Assembly: GCF_024655635.1 (NCBI RefSeq)
Contig: NZ_JANLGI010000001.1
Coordinates: 372,001-436,000 of the forward strand
DNA: 64,000 nucleotides
Origin: Allobosea sp. 47.2.35
GTDB taxonomy: Bacteria > Pseudomonadota > Alphaproteobacteria > Rhizobiales > Beijerinckiaceae
Direction of reading: 5' to 3'
A program made the translations under genes and the position numbers. Positions 16,843-26,723 of this stretch are shown piece by piece (the first letter of the stretch is position 1; each line of letters begins with the position of its first letter). The notes under the pieces are model-generated. The model did no database searches. It was not told the DNA's origin and was given only the letters and a program-made list of their open reading frames with translations.

Positions 16843-17211
16843 ATGTCCCTCAAGATTCGCCTGACCCGCGGCGGCGCCAAGAAGCGCCCGTACTATCGCA
16901 TCGTCGTCGCCGACTCGCGTTCGCCGCGCGATGGCCGCTTCATCGAGAAGATCGGTTCCTATGACCCGATGAAGGCCAAGGACGCCGCCGACCGCGTCGT
17001 GCTCGACATCGAGAAGGTTCAGGCCTGGCTCGCCAAGGGCGCCCAGCCGACCGATCGCGTCCTGCGCTTCCTCGACGCCGCCGGCCTCGTCAAGCGCGCT
17101 GCCCGCAACAACCCGAACAAGGCTGTTCCCGGCGAGAAGGCCAAGGAGCGCGCCGAGAAGAAGGCCGAGAAGGCCGCTGCTCCGGCTGCCGAAGAAGCCG
17201 CCGAGGCGTGA
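16843..17211 (+). CDS. rpsP: 30S ribosomal protein S16
   Basis: 122-residue small-subunit protein, starting [20 protein letters not shown] with the conserved [11 protein letters not shown] following. The core is about 80 residues; the remaining 40 are a Lys/Ala/Glu-rich tail ([18 protein letters not shown]) as common in alphaproteobacteria. A GGAG nine bases before the ATG gives the ribosome binding site. It lies between the acetyltransferase and rimM. Confidence 0.97.
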   Translation: MSLKIRLTRGGAKKRPYYRIVVADSRSPRDGRFIEKIGSYDPMKAKDAADRVVLDIEKVQAWLAKGAQPTDRVLRFLDAAGLVKRAARNNPNKAVPGEKAKERAEKKAEKAAAPAAEEAAEA

Positions 17212-17310
17212 GCCTGATCGTCCGCACGTCGGTCTCGGGCGGGGTGCAGCCTCGGCCCGAGGGTTTTCTCAAGGAGATGTCCGGCTCCAGGCCGGGCATG
17301 ACGTGCTGAC

Positions 17311-17832
17311 ATGAGCGACCTCATCCTGCTCGGTATTGTCGGCGCGCCGCATGGCGTGCGCGGCGAGGTCAGGATCAAGACCTTCACCGGCGATCCCCTG
17401 GGGATCGCCGGTTACGGCCCGCTGACCGACAGCAAGGGCCGCAGCTACGAAATCATCGATATCCGCCCGGCCAAGGAAGTGGTCGTCGCCCGGCTCAAGG
17501 ACGTGACGACGCGCGAGCAGGCCGAGGCGTTGAACGGGACCGAACTCTTCATCGCCCGCGACAAGCTCTCGGCCGATGCGGACGAGGACGAGTTCCTGCA
17601 TGCCGACCTGATCGGCTGCAGCGTGGTCGGGCCGGACGGCGCCGTGCTCGGCAGCGTCACCGGCGTCGAGAATTACGGGGCCGGCGACCTGCTCGACATC
17701 AAGACGCCGGACGGGCGCTTCGTCCTGATGCCCTTCACCAAGGCCTTCGCGCCGCGCATCGACATGGCCGCGCGCCGGATCGAGGCCGAGCCTCCTCTCG
17801 GATTGTTCGAGCCCGACGATGACAAGCAATAG
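17311..17832 (+). CDS. rimM: Ribosome maturation factor RimM
   Basis: 173 residues. Binds S19 and helps mature the 30S head. Two beta-barrel domains are visible: the RimM domain (ILLGIVGAPHGVRGEVRIKT) and the PRC-barrel (DLIGCSVVGPDGAVLGSVTG... FVLMPFTKAFAPRID). Length is typical. The next gene starts inside its last codons, indicating coupled translation. Confidence 0.96.
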   Translation: MSDLILLGIVGAPHGVRGEVRIKTFTGDPLGIAGYGPLTDSKGRSYEIIDIRPAKEVVVARLKDVTTREQAEALNGTELFIARDKLSADADEDEFLHADLIGCSVVGPDGAVLGSVTGVENYGAGDLLDIKTPDGRFVLMPFTKAFAPRIDMAARRIEAEPPLGLFEPDDDKQ

Positions 17833-18490
17833 GCCTGCCCACGCCCTGATCTTCGACATGGACGGCACCATCGTCGACAACATGCGCTTCCATGACGACG
17901 CCTGGGAGAGCTGGCACGTCAGCAACAATCTGCCCTTCGACCGCGAGACCTTCTCGGCCCGCACCGCCGGCATGGCGCTGGGCGAGATCGTCGGGCCTTA
18001 CTTCCCGAACGCAACCGCCGACGAGATCGCCGCGATGGGCGATGCCAAGGAAGCGCTCTATCGCGAGGCCTATCGCCCGCATGTCGCGGCGACCGCTGGC
18101 CTGCTCGACCTGATGGCGCGCGCCGATGCGGCAGGCGTGCCGATGGCGGTCGGCACCGCTGCGCCACCGCCGAATATCGAGGTGGTGCTCGATGCGCTGG
18201 ACCTGCGCCGGCGCTTCGCAACGATCGTCTCGCCGAGCCAGGGGTTCCGCGGCAAGCCGCATCCCGACATGTTCCTGGCCGCGGCCGAGCGCATGAAGGT
18301 CGATCCGGCCGATTGCATCGTCTTCGAGGATGCACCGCTCGGTGTCGAGGCGGCGCGCCGGGCCGGCATGCGAGCCGTGGCCTTGCTCACCTTGCTCGGC
18401 CCCGAGGGCTTCGTGGCTTACGACAACCTGATCGCCTCGGCGCCCGACTTCACCGCGCTGGACGGTTTGCCTGCGCTGCGCTTTGCTTGA
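17819..18490 (+). CDS. HAD-superfamily hydrolase (phosphatase or phosphomutase type)
   Basis: 223 residues, overlapping rimM by 14 bases. HAD motif I is [11 protein letters not shown] near residue 11; a helical cap follows; motif II is the Thr in [10 protein letters not shown]; motif III Lys is in GKPHPDMFL; motif IV is [18 protein letters not shown]. This is subclass I, like beta-phosphoglucomutase and related sugar phosphatases. Substrate unknown. The insertion between rimM and trmD is conserved only in some lineages and may reflect simple operon capture. Confidence 0.9.
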   Translation: MTSNRPAHALIFDMDGTIVDNMRFHDDAWESWHVSNNLPFDRETFSARTAGMALGEIVGPYFPNATADEIAAMGDAKEALYREAYRPHVAATAGLLDLMARADAAGVPMAVGTAAPPPNIEVVLDALDLRRRFATIVSPSQGFRGKPHPDMFLAAAERMKVDPADCIVFEDAPLGVEAARRAGMRAVALLTLLGPEGFVAYDNLIASAPDFTALDGLPALRFA

Positions 18491-18494
18491 AGGC

Positions 18495-19190
18495 ATGCCC
18501 TTCCGCGCCTCGATCCTGACGCTCTATCCGGAGATGTTTCCGGGGCCGCTCGGCATCTCGCTGGCGGGCGAGGGCCTGCGCAAGGGATTGTGGTCGCTCG
18601 ATACGCATCAGATCCGTGAGCACGGCATCGGCCGCCATCGCAATGTCGACGACAATCCGGCTGGCGGCGGCGCCGGCATGGTGCTGCGCTGCGACGTACT
18701 GGCGGCGGCGATCGATGCGGCCGTGCCGGTGGATGACGATCGCCCGCGCCTGTTGATGTCGCCGCGCGGACGCCCGCTCAAGCAGGAGCAGGTTCGCGAC
18801 TGGGCTGAAGGCCCCGGCCTCGTCATCGTCTGCGGGCGCTTCGAGGGGGTAGACGAGCGGGTTATCGAGGGGCGCAACCTGATCGAGGTCTCGATCGGCG
18901 ACTACATCCTCTCCGGCGGCGAGATGGCGGCACTGACGCTACTCGACGCCTGCGTGCGGTTGATCCCCGGCGTGATGGGCAAGGTCGCGTCCGGCGAGGA
19001 CGAGAGCTTCGAGAACGGGTTGCTCGAATACCCGCATTATACCCGCCCGCGCGAATGGGAGGGCCGGGGCCTGCCGGAGGCGCTGCTCTCCGGCGACCAT
19101 ACCCGCATCGCGAAATGGCGGCGGGCGGAGGCGGAGCGGATCACGCGGGAGCGACGGCCGGACCTGCTCGCCAGGCGCGATCAGGGATAG
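18495..19190 (+). CDS. trmD: tRNA (guanine(37)-N1)-methyltransferase
   Basis: 231 residues; a SPOUT-fold enzyme that makes m1G37 and prevents +1 frameshifts. It starts [20 protein letters not shown], four bases after the HAD stop. The trefoil-knot SAM site reads [19 protein letters not shown], and [15 protein letters not shown] and [11 protein letters not shown] are conserved. The C-terminal domain ends with [12 protein letters not shown]. Its 3' end overlaps the convergent rhodanese-like gene by 10 bases. rplS does not follow, unlike the usual order. Confidence 0.96.
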   Translation: MPFRASILTLYPEMFPGPLGISLAGEGLRKGLWSLDTHQIREHGIGRHRNVDDNPAGGGAGMVLRCDVLAAAIDAAVPVDDDRPRLLMSPRGRPLKQEQVRDWAEGPGLVIVCGRFEGVDERVIEGRNLIEVSIGDYILSGGEMAALTLLDACVRLIPGVMGKVASGEDESFENGLLEYPHYTRPREWEGRGLPEALLSGDHTRIAKWRRAEAERITRERRPDLLARRDQG

Positions 19191-19603
19191 GCCGTCACCG
19201 GCAGTTTCTCGGCCAGCCAACCGCCCGGCCCGAGCATGCCGCCGCGTACGCCCGCGAGATCGCGCCAGCCACGTCCGGCGAGCTTCTGTGCCACGGCGAC
19301 CGCCTGCGCGCCCGTGCGATCGATCAGGACGATGCGCTTGCCGGGATGGTCGAGCCGCAGGCCCGCGATCCTGACCTCGAAGGCCGGCGCGTCGACATCC
19401 AGAGCGAGAGCGCCCTGCGGCAGGCCGGTATCGGCCCATTCCTGCGCGCCGCGGATATCGACAAGCAGGATGCGCTTCGCCTGCGTCGCCTCATGTGCTT
19501 CGCGCGGCGAAAGCGTCGCTGCCGATTGCCCGAAAACGAAAGAGGCCGGGAGCACGAAGCCCCCGGCCAGAACGACCCGGCGCGTTGCGGCGCCTTTTGT
19601 CAT
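19181..19603 (-). CDS. Exported rhodanese-fold protein lacking the catalytic cysteine
   Basis: 140 residues. The N-terminus ([20 protein letters not shown]) has twin Arg and a hydrophobic stretch, so it is likely exported. The rest is one rhodanese domain: [21 protein letters not shown] and [19 protein letters not shown]. Where active rhodaneses have Cys-Arg-x-Gly, this one reads [11 protein letters not shown], with Asp for Cys, so sulfur transfer is not expected. It starts five bases after the aspC stop and is probably co-transcribed with it. Confidence 0.82.
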   Translation of the reverse strand: MTKGAATRRVVLAGGFVLPASFVFGQSAATLSPREAHEATQAKRILLVDIRGAQEWADTGLPQGALALDVDAPAFEVRIAGLRLDHPGKRIVLIDRTGAQAVAVAQKLAGRGWRDLAGVRGGMLGPGGWLAEKLPVTAYP

Positions 19604-19608
19604 CGTGC

Positions 19609-20922
<1,314 letters not shown>

Positions 20923-20975
20923 TCATGAATTCAGGGCGGTTTGCCCTTGCGCTCCGGGCATGCGAAGGCCGGTTC

Positions 20976-21455
20976 ATGACGAACGCTGCCGGTCCGATCG
21001 CAATCTATGTCGATGCCGATGCCTGTCCGGTGAAGGACGAGGTCTATCGCGTCGCCGGCCGGCACCGGCTGCACGTCTTCGTCGTCGCCAACAGTTTCCT
21101 CAACCTACCGCGCGAGCCCTGGATCGAACGGGTGACGGTGCCCGGCAATTTCGATGCGGCCGATGACTGGATCGCGGAACGGGTCGGGCGAGGGGCGATC
21201 GTGATCACCGCCGACATTCCGCTGGCGGATCGCTGCATCAAGGCTGGAGCGGACGTCATCGGGCCCACGGGAAAACCCTTCACCGAGGCCTCCATCGGCA
21301 TGGCGCTGGCGACGCGTGACATGATGGAGGATTTGCGCGCGATGGGCACTGTGCAGGGCGGGCCGAAACCGTTCTCGCAGAAGGACCGCTCGGCCTTCCT
21401 GCAGGCGCTCGACCTTGCGATCCAGCGCCTGAAGCGGGCGGGCTTTGGCGCCTAG
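20976..21455 (+). CDS. YaiI/YqxD family protein (DUF188)
   Basis: 159 residues, starting [20 protein letters not shown]. The family marks are the N-terminal [17 protein letters not shown] and, later, [25 protein letters not shown], giving a PIN-like acidic cluster. It is conserved in many bacteria but its activity is not established; a nuclease role has been proposed from the fold. The ATG at 20976 gives the normal family length (150-160). It is divergent from aspC. Confidence 0.92.
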   Translation: MTNAAGPIAIYVDADACPVKDEVYRVAGRHRLHVFVVANSFLNLPREPWIERVTVPGNFDAADDWIAERVGRGAIVITADIPLADRCIKAGADVIGPTGKPFTEASIGMALATRDMMEDLRAMGTVQGGPKPFSQKDRSAFLQALDLAIQRLKRAGFGA

Positions 21456-21588
21456 GTCGTTCCGCGTCTGCCGCAGGTCGGTCGAGGCCGGCTGCGCCTT
21501 AGGTGCTGCTGGACGCATGGCGCCTTTGCCCGTAAATCTCGCCGCAAAGCAGGCTCGCCAATTCAGGCGTGCGCCCGGGAGGAAGTCC

Positions 21589-22563
21589 ATGTCGTTGACC
21601 CGCCGTTCCACGCTCGGCCTGATGGCCGGCGCCGTCTTCGCTCCGTCGATCGTTCGGGCGCAGAGCTTCCCGAGCAAGGTCGTCACGCTGGTCGTGCCCT
21701 ATCCGGCGGGCGGTCCGACCGACGCCATCGCGCGCTTCGTGGCGCAGGATCTATCGGCCGCCTTCGGTCATAACGTCGTGGTCGACAACCGGGCCGGCGC
21801 CTCGGGCGCGGTGGGCACCCGCGCCGTCGCCCATGCGGCGCCGGACGGCTACACCATCGTGTTCGGCAACAACCAGACGCATGGCAACAACATGTTCCTG
21901 CTGAAGGAGCCGGGCTACGACGCGGTCAAGGATTTCGCGCCGCTCGCCGGCGTCGGCGCCTTCGAGCACGCCTTCGTCGTGCGCAACGGCCTGCCGGTGA
22001 AGAACATCCAGGAGCTGATCGCGCTGGCCAAGGCCGATCCGGGCAAGCTCAATTACGGCTCGACCGGCGTCGGCTCCGGCTCGCATCTCGCCATGGAGCT
22101 GTTCATGCAGCGCACCGGCATCAAGATGACGCATGTGCCGTTCCGGGGCGCCGCGCCGCTGGTGCAGGAGATCATCGGCGACCGCATCGACATCGCCAAC
22201 TCGACCCTGCCGAGCGTGCTGGAGCAGATCAATGCCGGCACGCTGCGCGCGCTGGCGCTGGCCAGCCCCGAGCGCAACCCGCGCGCCAAGGATATCCCGA
22301 CGCTGCGCGAGCAGGGCGTCAGCAATGCCGATGCCGATTCCTGGGCGGCCTTCTTCGCTCCGGTGAAGACGCCGGACGACGTGCTCGACAAGCTGTCGAA
22401 GGCTGTCATCGCCTCGCTCAACAAGCCCGAGACCCGCGAGGCGATCCTGAAGCTCGGCTTCACGCTGAAGGTGCGCGATCCCGCGGCGTTCAAGCCCTAC
22501 CACGCCCAGGAGATCGCGACCTGGAAGCAGATCATCGCTGACGCCGGTGTGAAGCCGGAATAA
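21589..22563 (+). CDS. Tripartite tricarboxylate transporter substrate-binding protein (Bug family)
   Basis: 324 residues. The N-terminus (SLTRRSTLGLMAGAVFAPSIVRAQ) is a Tat-like signal peptide. The mature protein has the Bug fold marks VTLVVPYPAGGPTDAIARFV, VDNRAGASGAVGT, LNYGSTGVGSGSHLAMELF and VPFRGAAPLVQEIIGDRID. Bug proteins bind carboxylates and feed TctAB-type permeases; no tctA or tctB is in the window, so it is an orphan receptor, as is common in this family. GGGAGGAA precedes the ATG. Ligand unknown. Confidence 0.93.
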   Translation: MSLTRRSTLGLMAGAVFAPSIVRAQSFPSKVVTLVVPYPAGGPTDAIARFVAQDLSAAFGHNVVVDNRAGASGAVGTRAVAHAAPDGYTIVFGNNQTHGNNMFLLKEPGYDAVKDFAPLAGVGAFEHAFVVRNGLPVKNIQELIALAKADPGKLNYGSTGVGSGSHLAMELFMQRTGIKMTHVPFRGAAPLVQEIIGDRIDIANSTLPSVLEQINAGTLRALALASPERNPRAKDIPTLREQGVSNADADSWAAFFAPVKTPDDVLDKLSKAVIASLNKPETREAILKLGFTLKVRDPAAFKPYHAQEIATWKQIIADAGVKPE

Positions 22564-22716
22564 GCGGCCTTCGCTTCGATCCACCGGCCGGTATGTGACT
22601 CCGGCCGGATGGCCCATGATGACCTCACTTCGTCGTGAGTTGGCAGCAACGGCTTGGTGATCCGCCGCGTTCCCCTCTATCTCCGGTCAGGGGCCGGATG
22701 GAGCGAGGAGAGCGCG

Positions 22717-23850
22717 ATGCTGCGATTGGGTCTGGTGGGTTTGCTCGGAACGGTGCTGGCGTTCGCGAGCCCGGCGCTGCCGGCTTCGGCCCAGAAGCGC
22801 TATCCCTCCAGCGCCGGCGAGCTATCGGTCGAGACCGTCGCGAGCGGGCTCGAAAACCCCTGGGGCCTCGCCTTCCTGCCGGACGGGCGCATGCTGGTCA
22901 CCGAGCGGCCGGGCCGGCTGCGGCTGGTCGAGAAAGACGGCAAGCTCTCGCGGCCGATCAACGGGGTGCCGAGCGTTGCGGCGCGCGGGCAGGGCGGTCT
23001 GCTCGGCATCGCTCTCGATCCCGGTTTCGCGCAGAACCGCCTCGTCTATCTCTCCTTTTCCGAGCCGCGCTCGGGCGGCAGCGGCACCAGCGTTGCGCGC
23101 GGGCGCCTGAACGAGCAGGGCACGGCGCTGACCGCTGTCGAGGTGATCTTCCGGCAATTGCCGGCGATCAACTCCAACCTGCATTTCGGTTCGCGACTGG
23201 TCTTCGACCGGACGGGGGCGCTCTTCGTCACGGTCGGCGACCGCTACAGCCAGCGCGACCAGGCGCAGAACCCTGCCAATCATCTCGGCAAGGTCATCCG
23301 CATCCGGCCGGATGGCGCGACGCCGGCCGATAATCCGAAGAAGGACGGCTGGGCACCGGAGATCTGGTCGATCGGCCATCGGAATGTTCAGGGCGCGGCG
23401 CTACATCCCGATACCGGGCAGCTCTGGACTGCCGAGCATGCGGCGCGCGGCGGCGACGAGATCAACACGCCCAAGGCCGGGCTGAACTATGGCTGGCCGG
23501 TCATCACCTATGGCGTCGATTATTCCGGCGCGAAGATCGGTGAGGGCACGTCGAAGCCCGGCATGGAGCAGCCCCTGTTCTACTGGGACCCGTCGATCGC
23601 GCCCTCGGGCGCGGCGTTCCATAGCGGGGCGGCCTGGCCGGCCTGGAGGAACTCGCTCTTCGTCGGCGCGCTCGCCGGGCAGATGCTGGTCAGGCTCTCG
23701 ACCGAGGGCGGGAAGGTGACAGGCCAAGAGCGTCTGCTCACCGATATCGGCGCGCGCATCCGCGACGTCGTGCAGGGGCCGGACGGTTTCCTCTACCTGC
23801 TCAGCGATGATGCCGACGGGAAGGTGCTACGGGTCAAGCCAGCCCGTTAG
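22717..23850 (+). CDS. PQQ-dependent sugar dehydrogenase (Asd/YliI-like)
   Basis: 377 residues with a Sec signal peptide (MLRLGLVGLLGTVLAFASPA..ASA) and a single six-bladed glucose/sorbosone dehydrogenase beta-propeller. Motifs: NPWGLAFLPDGRMLVTERPGRL, RGQGGLLGIALDPGF, NLHFGSRLVFDRTGALFVTVGD, IWSIGHRNVQGAALHPDTG and WTAEHAARGGDEIN, the blade sequences that bind PQQ and calcium. The active-site His is in the NLHFGSR region. Works in the periplasm, oxidising aldose sugars. No PQQ synthesis genes are in the window. A GAGGAG lies upstream of the ATG. Confidence 0.93.
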   Translation: MLRLGLVGLLGTVLAFASPALPASAQKRYPSSAGELSVETVASGLENPWGLAFLPDGRMLVTERPGRLRLVEKDGKLSRPINGVPSVAARGQGGLLGIALDPGFAQNRLVYLSFSEPRSGGSGTSVARGRLNEQGTALTAVEVIFRQLPAINSNLHFGSRLVFDRTGALFVTVGDRYSQRDQAQNPANHLGKVIRIRPDGATPADNPKKDGWAPEIWSIGHRNVQGAALHPDTGQLWTAEHAARGGDEINTPKAGLNYGWPVITYGVDYSGAKIGEGTSKPGMEQPLFYWDPSIAPSGAAFHSGAAWPAWRNSLFVGALAGQMLVRLSTEGGKVTGQERLLTDIGARIRDVVQGPDGFLYLLSDDADGKVLRVKPAR

Positions 23851-23857
23851 CTGCCGA

Positions 23858-24160
23858 TCAGGGGCCGCAATCCCATTCGCGCTCGATGACGAAGACCTTG
23901 CGGGTCGCGAGGCTGCCATTGGGGTCGTAGAGATCGCCGACATAGTACTCGGTGCCGGCGGCGTCATGGGCGCTGCGCTCGACCTGGAGCGACCAGCCGT
24001 AGCCGACCTGCTTGCCGCCCTGCCAATTGCGATGGACCGCGCTGGCCGAGGGGCCGGAGAGGATACGCGCCTTGTCGTCGCTCGGGCTGCAGGTCGGGCC
24101 GGCGAGGGCAGCCGTGGTGGCGAGCACGAGGCCGCAGAGAATGAGTGCCGTCTTTTGCAA
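23858..24160 (-). CDS. Small exported protein, function unknown
   Basis: 100 residues from a TTG start at 24160 with AGGA about nine bases upstream; no ATG gives a sensible start. The N-terminus LQKTALILCGLVLATTAALA is a good Sec signal. The mature part has two cysteines (GPTCSPSDD and the final EWDCGP), a likely disulphide, and mostly beta-type sequence. No family recognised. Third in a minus-strand row after the SemiSWEET and DMT genes (38-base gap), perhaps an operon. Confidence 0.6.
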   Translation of the reverse strand: MQKTALILCGLVLATTAALAGPTCSPSDDKARILSGPSASAVHRNWQGGKQVGYGWSLQVERSAHDAAGTEYYVGDLYDPNGSLATRKVFVIEREWDCGP

Positions 24161-24198
24161 GGCAGTCGGTCCTGTCGAAGAGTTGGGAAGCCCGGCGC

Positions 24199-24555
24199 TC
24201 AGGCCTTGGCGTGGAAGATGAAGAAGGCGCCAGCCGCGATCAGGGCGAAGCCGATTGCGTGGCTCCAGGTCAGCGATTCCTTGAGCCAGAACACCGAGAA
24301 ACCGGCGAAGACGGTGAGCGTTATGACTTCCTGCATCGTCTTCAACTCGGCGGCGGAATAGACGGCGGAGCCGATGCGATTGGCGGGCACGGCCAGCATG
24401 TATTCGGGCAGGGCGATCATCCAGCTCGCGAGGATGGCGAGCCAGATCGCCGTGCTCTTGTAGCTGAGATGCCCATACCAGGCGAAGGTCATGAAGATGT
24501 TCGAGCCGAACAGCATCACGATCGGCAGGAGATGGGCCATGGAGAGCGAGGGCAT
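24199..24555 (-). CDS. DMT family protein (DUF486)
   Basis: 118-residue four-helix membrane protein. The sequence LLPIVMLFGSNIFMTFAWYGHL, then ASWMIALPEYMLAVPANRIG, and LKTMQEVITLTVFAGFSVFWLKES are the marks of the DUF486 branch of drug/metabolite transporters. Like EmrE it is half the size of a ten-helix DMT and would have to work as a dimer. Substrate unknown. It begins 42 bases after the SemiSWEET stop. Confidence 0.88.
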   Translation of the reverse strand: MPSLSMAHLLPIVMLFGSNIFMTFAWYGHLSYKSTAIWLAILASWMIALPEYMLAVPANRIGSAVYSAAELKTMQEVITLTVFAGFSVFWLKESLTWSHAIGFALIAAGAFFIFHAKA

Positions 24556-24597
24556 GCCGGGAGCCTTCTGCGCGATGGTTCGGAGGTGCTTGAGCGT

Positions 24598-24918
24598 TCA
24601 GCCAAAACGCAGCTTCATGGTGATAATGGCCAGCACGAGCAGCAGGGTCAGTGAGTTGGCGACGATGACTGGCCAGGACAGGATCTGGACGCCGTAGACC
24701 AGCCAGAGCACCGTCCCGCAAGCGAGGAGAAGTTGCGTCCACAGCGAGATCGCGCGGGTGTCGCGCGTGCGCAAGGTGCGCCAGGTCTGCGGCAGCCAGC
24801 ACAAGCTGGTCAGCGCGGCGGCGACGAAACCGAGGAGTTCGACGGAGAGGGGCACGGGAGTATTCCGGAGGACGCCGCTCCCATAGCGGGATTCGGGACT
24901 GCCCCGCCAGATGGGCAT
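24598..24918 (-). CDS. SemiSWEET family sugar transporter
   Basis: A three-helix PQ-loop protein of up to 106 residues. LLGFVAAALTSLCWLPQTWRTLR contains the PQ motif after helix 1; a second helix pair follows (SLWTQLLLACGTVLWLVYGV and PVIVANSLTLLLVLAIITMKLRFG). SemiSWEETs dimerise in the inner membrane to move sugars. The start is uncertain: the ATG at 24918 has a weak GGAAG, while a GTG at 24855 would give an 85-residue protein nearer to family length. Confidence 0.85.
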   Translation of the reverse strand: MPIWRGSPESRYGSGVLRNTPVPLSVELLGFVAAALTSLCWLPQTWRTLRTRDTRAISLWTQLLLACGTVLWLVYGVQILSWPVIVANSLTLLLVLAIITMKLRFG

Positions 24919-24980
24919 GGTTAACTTCCGTTAACGGCAACGCCCTAGTTTTGCGTGAATTCTGCGATTCGGTGGAGACC

Positions 24981-26165
24981 ATGCGCGCAATCACACTGGC
25001 CTTGCCATTCGTCCTTCTCGCTTCCGCCGCCTCGGCACAGAGCGGGTTCAAGTCCTGCCTTGCGGGCTTGCGTTCGGAGGCGGCCGCCAAGGGCGTCTCG
25101 GGTGCGACCTTCGACCGAGCCATGGCCGGCGTCGAGCCGGACATGAAGGTCATCGAGGCCATGAACAATCAGCCGGAGTTCAAGACTCCGATCTGGGACT
25201 ATCTCGGCACCCTCGTCGACGAGGAGAAGGTGGCGGAAGGGCGCGCGATGATGCGCCAGCATGCCTCGACCCTCGCGGCGGCCGAGCAGCGCTTCGGCGT
25301 CGATCGTCACACGATCGCTGCCGTCTGGGGCGTCGAGAGCGATTTCGGCAAGGCGCGGGGCAAGATGCCGCTGGTGCAGGCCCTCTCGACCGGCGCCTGC
25401 CTGGCGCCGCGCCGCAATGCCTTCTTCAAGGGCGAATTGATCGCGACGCTGCAGATCATCCAGCGTGGCGACGTGCGCCCCGAGCGGCTGTTCGGTTCCT
25501 GGGCCGGCGCTTTCGGCCATACCCAGTTCATCCCCTCGACCTATCTCCGGCTCGCGGTCGATGGCGATGGCGACGGCCGGCGCGATCTCGTCGATTCGAT
25601 CCCCGATGCGCTGCACTCCACCGCGAATTTCATGGACAAGGCCGGCTGGGTCACCGGCGCGACCTGGGGCTACGAGGTGCGCGTGCCCGGTGGCTATTCC
25701 GGCCCGACCGGGCGCAACCCCAAGCATCCGGTGTCGAGCTGGGCCTCGCGCGGCATCGTCAAGTTCGACGGCTCGCCGCTGACCGGCTCGGGCAATGCCG
25801 GGCTGCTGATGCCGGCGGGGCGCAACGGCCCGGCCTTCCTCGTCTTCAAGAACTACGATGCCGCTTACAGCTACAACGGCGCGGATTCCTATGCGCTCGC
25901 GATCTCGCTGCTGTCCGACCGCCTGCGCGGCCGTCCGGGCGTGCAGGGCGATTGGCCGACCGACGACCTGCCGCTCTCGCGCGAGCAGCGCCGCGAGCTG
26001 CAGCGGCTGCTGATTGCGCGCGGCTACAATGTCGGCGAGCCGGATGGCGCCGTCGGTTCGCTGACGCGCGCCGCGATCAAGGAGATCGAGGCGAAGATCG
26101 GCATGCCCCAGACCGGTAGGCCGGGCGAGAAGGTTCTGCGCGCGCTCAAGGGCGGGCGGGTCTGA
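24981..26165 (+). CDS. Lytic murein transglycosylase (MltB-type)
   Basis: 394 residues. Sec signal peptide (MRAITLALPFVLLASAASAQ), then an SLT_2/MltB domain: catalytic Glu in VWGVESDFGK, then GSWAGAFGHTQFIPSTYL and DGDGDGRRDLVDSIPDAL. The C-terminus (SREQRRELQRLLIARGYNVGEPDGAVGSLTRAAI) is a PG_binding_1 peptidoglycan-binding domain. Periplasmic; cleaves peptidoglycan with formation of 1,6-anhydro-MurNAc. It stands alone, divergent from the SemiSWEET gene. Confidence 0.94.
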   Translation: MRAITLALPFVLLASAASAQSGFKSCLAGLRSEAAAKGVSGATFDRAMAGVEPDMKVIEAMNNQPEFKTPIWDYLGTLVDEEKVAEGRAMMRQHASTLAAAEQRFGVDRHTIAAVWGVESDFGKARGKMPLVQALSTGACLAPRRNAFFKGELIATLQIIQRGDVRPERLFGSWAGAFGHTQFIPSTYLRLAVDGDGDGRRDLVDSIPDALHSTANFMDKAGWVTGATWGYEVRVPGGYSGPTGRNPKHPVSSWASRGIVKFDGSPLTGSGNAGLLMPAGRNGPAFLVFKNYDAAYSYNGADSYALAISLLSDRLRGRPGVQGDWPTDDLPLSREQRRELQRLLIARGYNVGEPDGAVGSLTRAAIKEIEAKIGMPQTGRPGEKVLRALKGGRV

Positions 26166-26242
26166 CCGCGCAGAAAACGGGTGGCGTCGCGGGAGTGCTT
26201 GGGAAAAGCGTTCCTGCCGCATCTGAAGCCTCCGGAGACGCC

Positions 26243-26632
26243 ATGACCCGCCGCCTGATTTCCACCGGCTCACCCTTCGAGCGCAGCTTCGGCTATTCGC
26301 GCGCCGTGATCGACGGCGATCTCGTCTTCGTCTCCGGCACGACCGGCTACGACTACGCCACGATGACGTTGCCGGAGGATCCGGCCGAGCAGGCCCGCAA
26401 CATCTTCCGCACGATCAGCGCCGTGCTGGAGGAGGCCGGCTCGTCGCTCGCGCAGGTGGCGCGGGCGCAATATTTCGTCACCGACCGCAGCTATTGCGAG
26501 CCGGTCCTGGCCGTCTGCGGCGAGTTCTTCAGCGAGATCAGGCCGGCGGCCGCGATCTATGTCGTGACCGGGCTGCTCAAGGCGGAGATGAAGGTCGAGA
26601 TCGAAGTGACCGCACGCGTCGGAAGCGCCTGA
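26243..26632 (+). CDS. RidA family protein
   Basis: 129 residues of the RidA/YjgF/UK114 trimeric fold. Visible: VIDGDLVFVSGTTGYDY, QARNIFRTISAVLEEAGSSLAQVARAQYFVTD, and the C-terminal EMKVEIEVTARV. RidA proper hydrolyses reactive enamines and needs an Arg near position 105; the matching region here reads RPAAAIYVVTGLL, in which the position of the key Arg is less clear, so imine deaminase activity is not certain. A single gene between the transglycosylase and a solute-binding protein. Confidence 0.9.
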   Translation: MTRRLISTGSPFERSFGYSRAVIDGDLVFVSGTTGYDYATMTLPEDPAEQARNIFRTISAVLEEAGSSLAQVARAQYFVTDRSYCEPVLAVCGEFFSEIRPAAAIYVVTGLLKAEMKVEIEVTARVGSA

Positions 26633-26723
26633 CGGCAAGTTGTCGACAGACTGCCGACACTTGGTATATCCCTTGCTAGGCGGTGCCCTCGAGGCATCCG
26701 CCTACAAAAGAGGGAGATCTGCC

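Noticed and set aside
22576..22645. CCGGCCGG repeats and a weak CTCAC/GTGAG stem after the Bug protein gene
   Set aside because: Short, GC-rich, and likely to occur by chance; no T-run.
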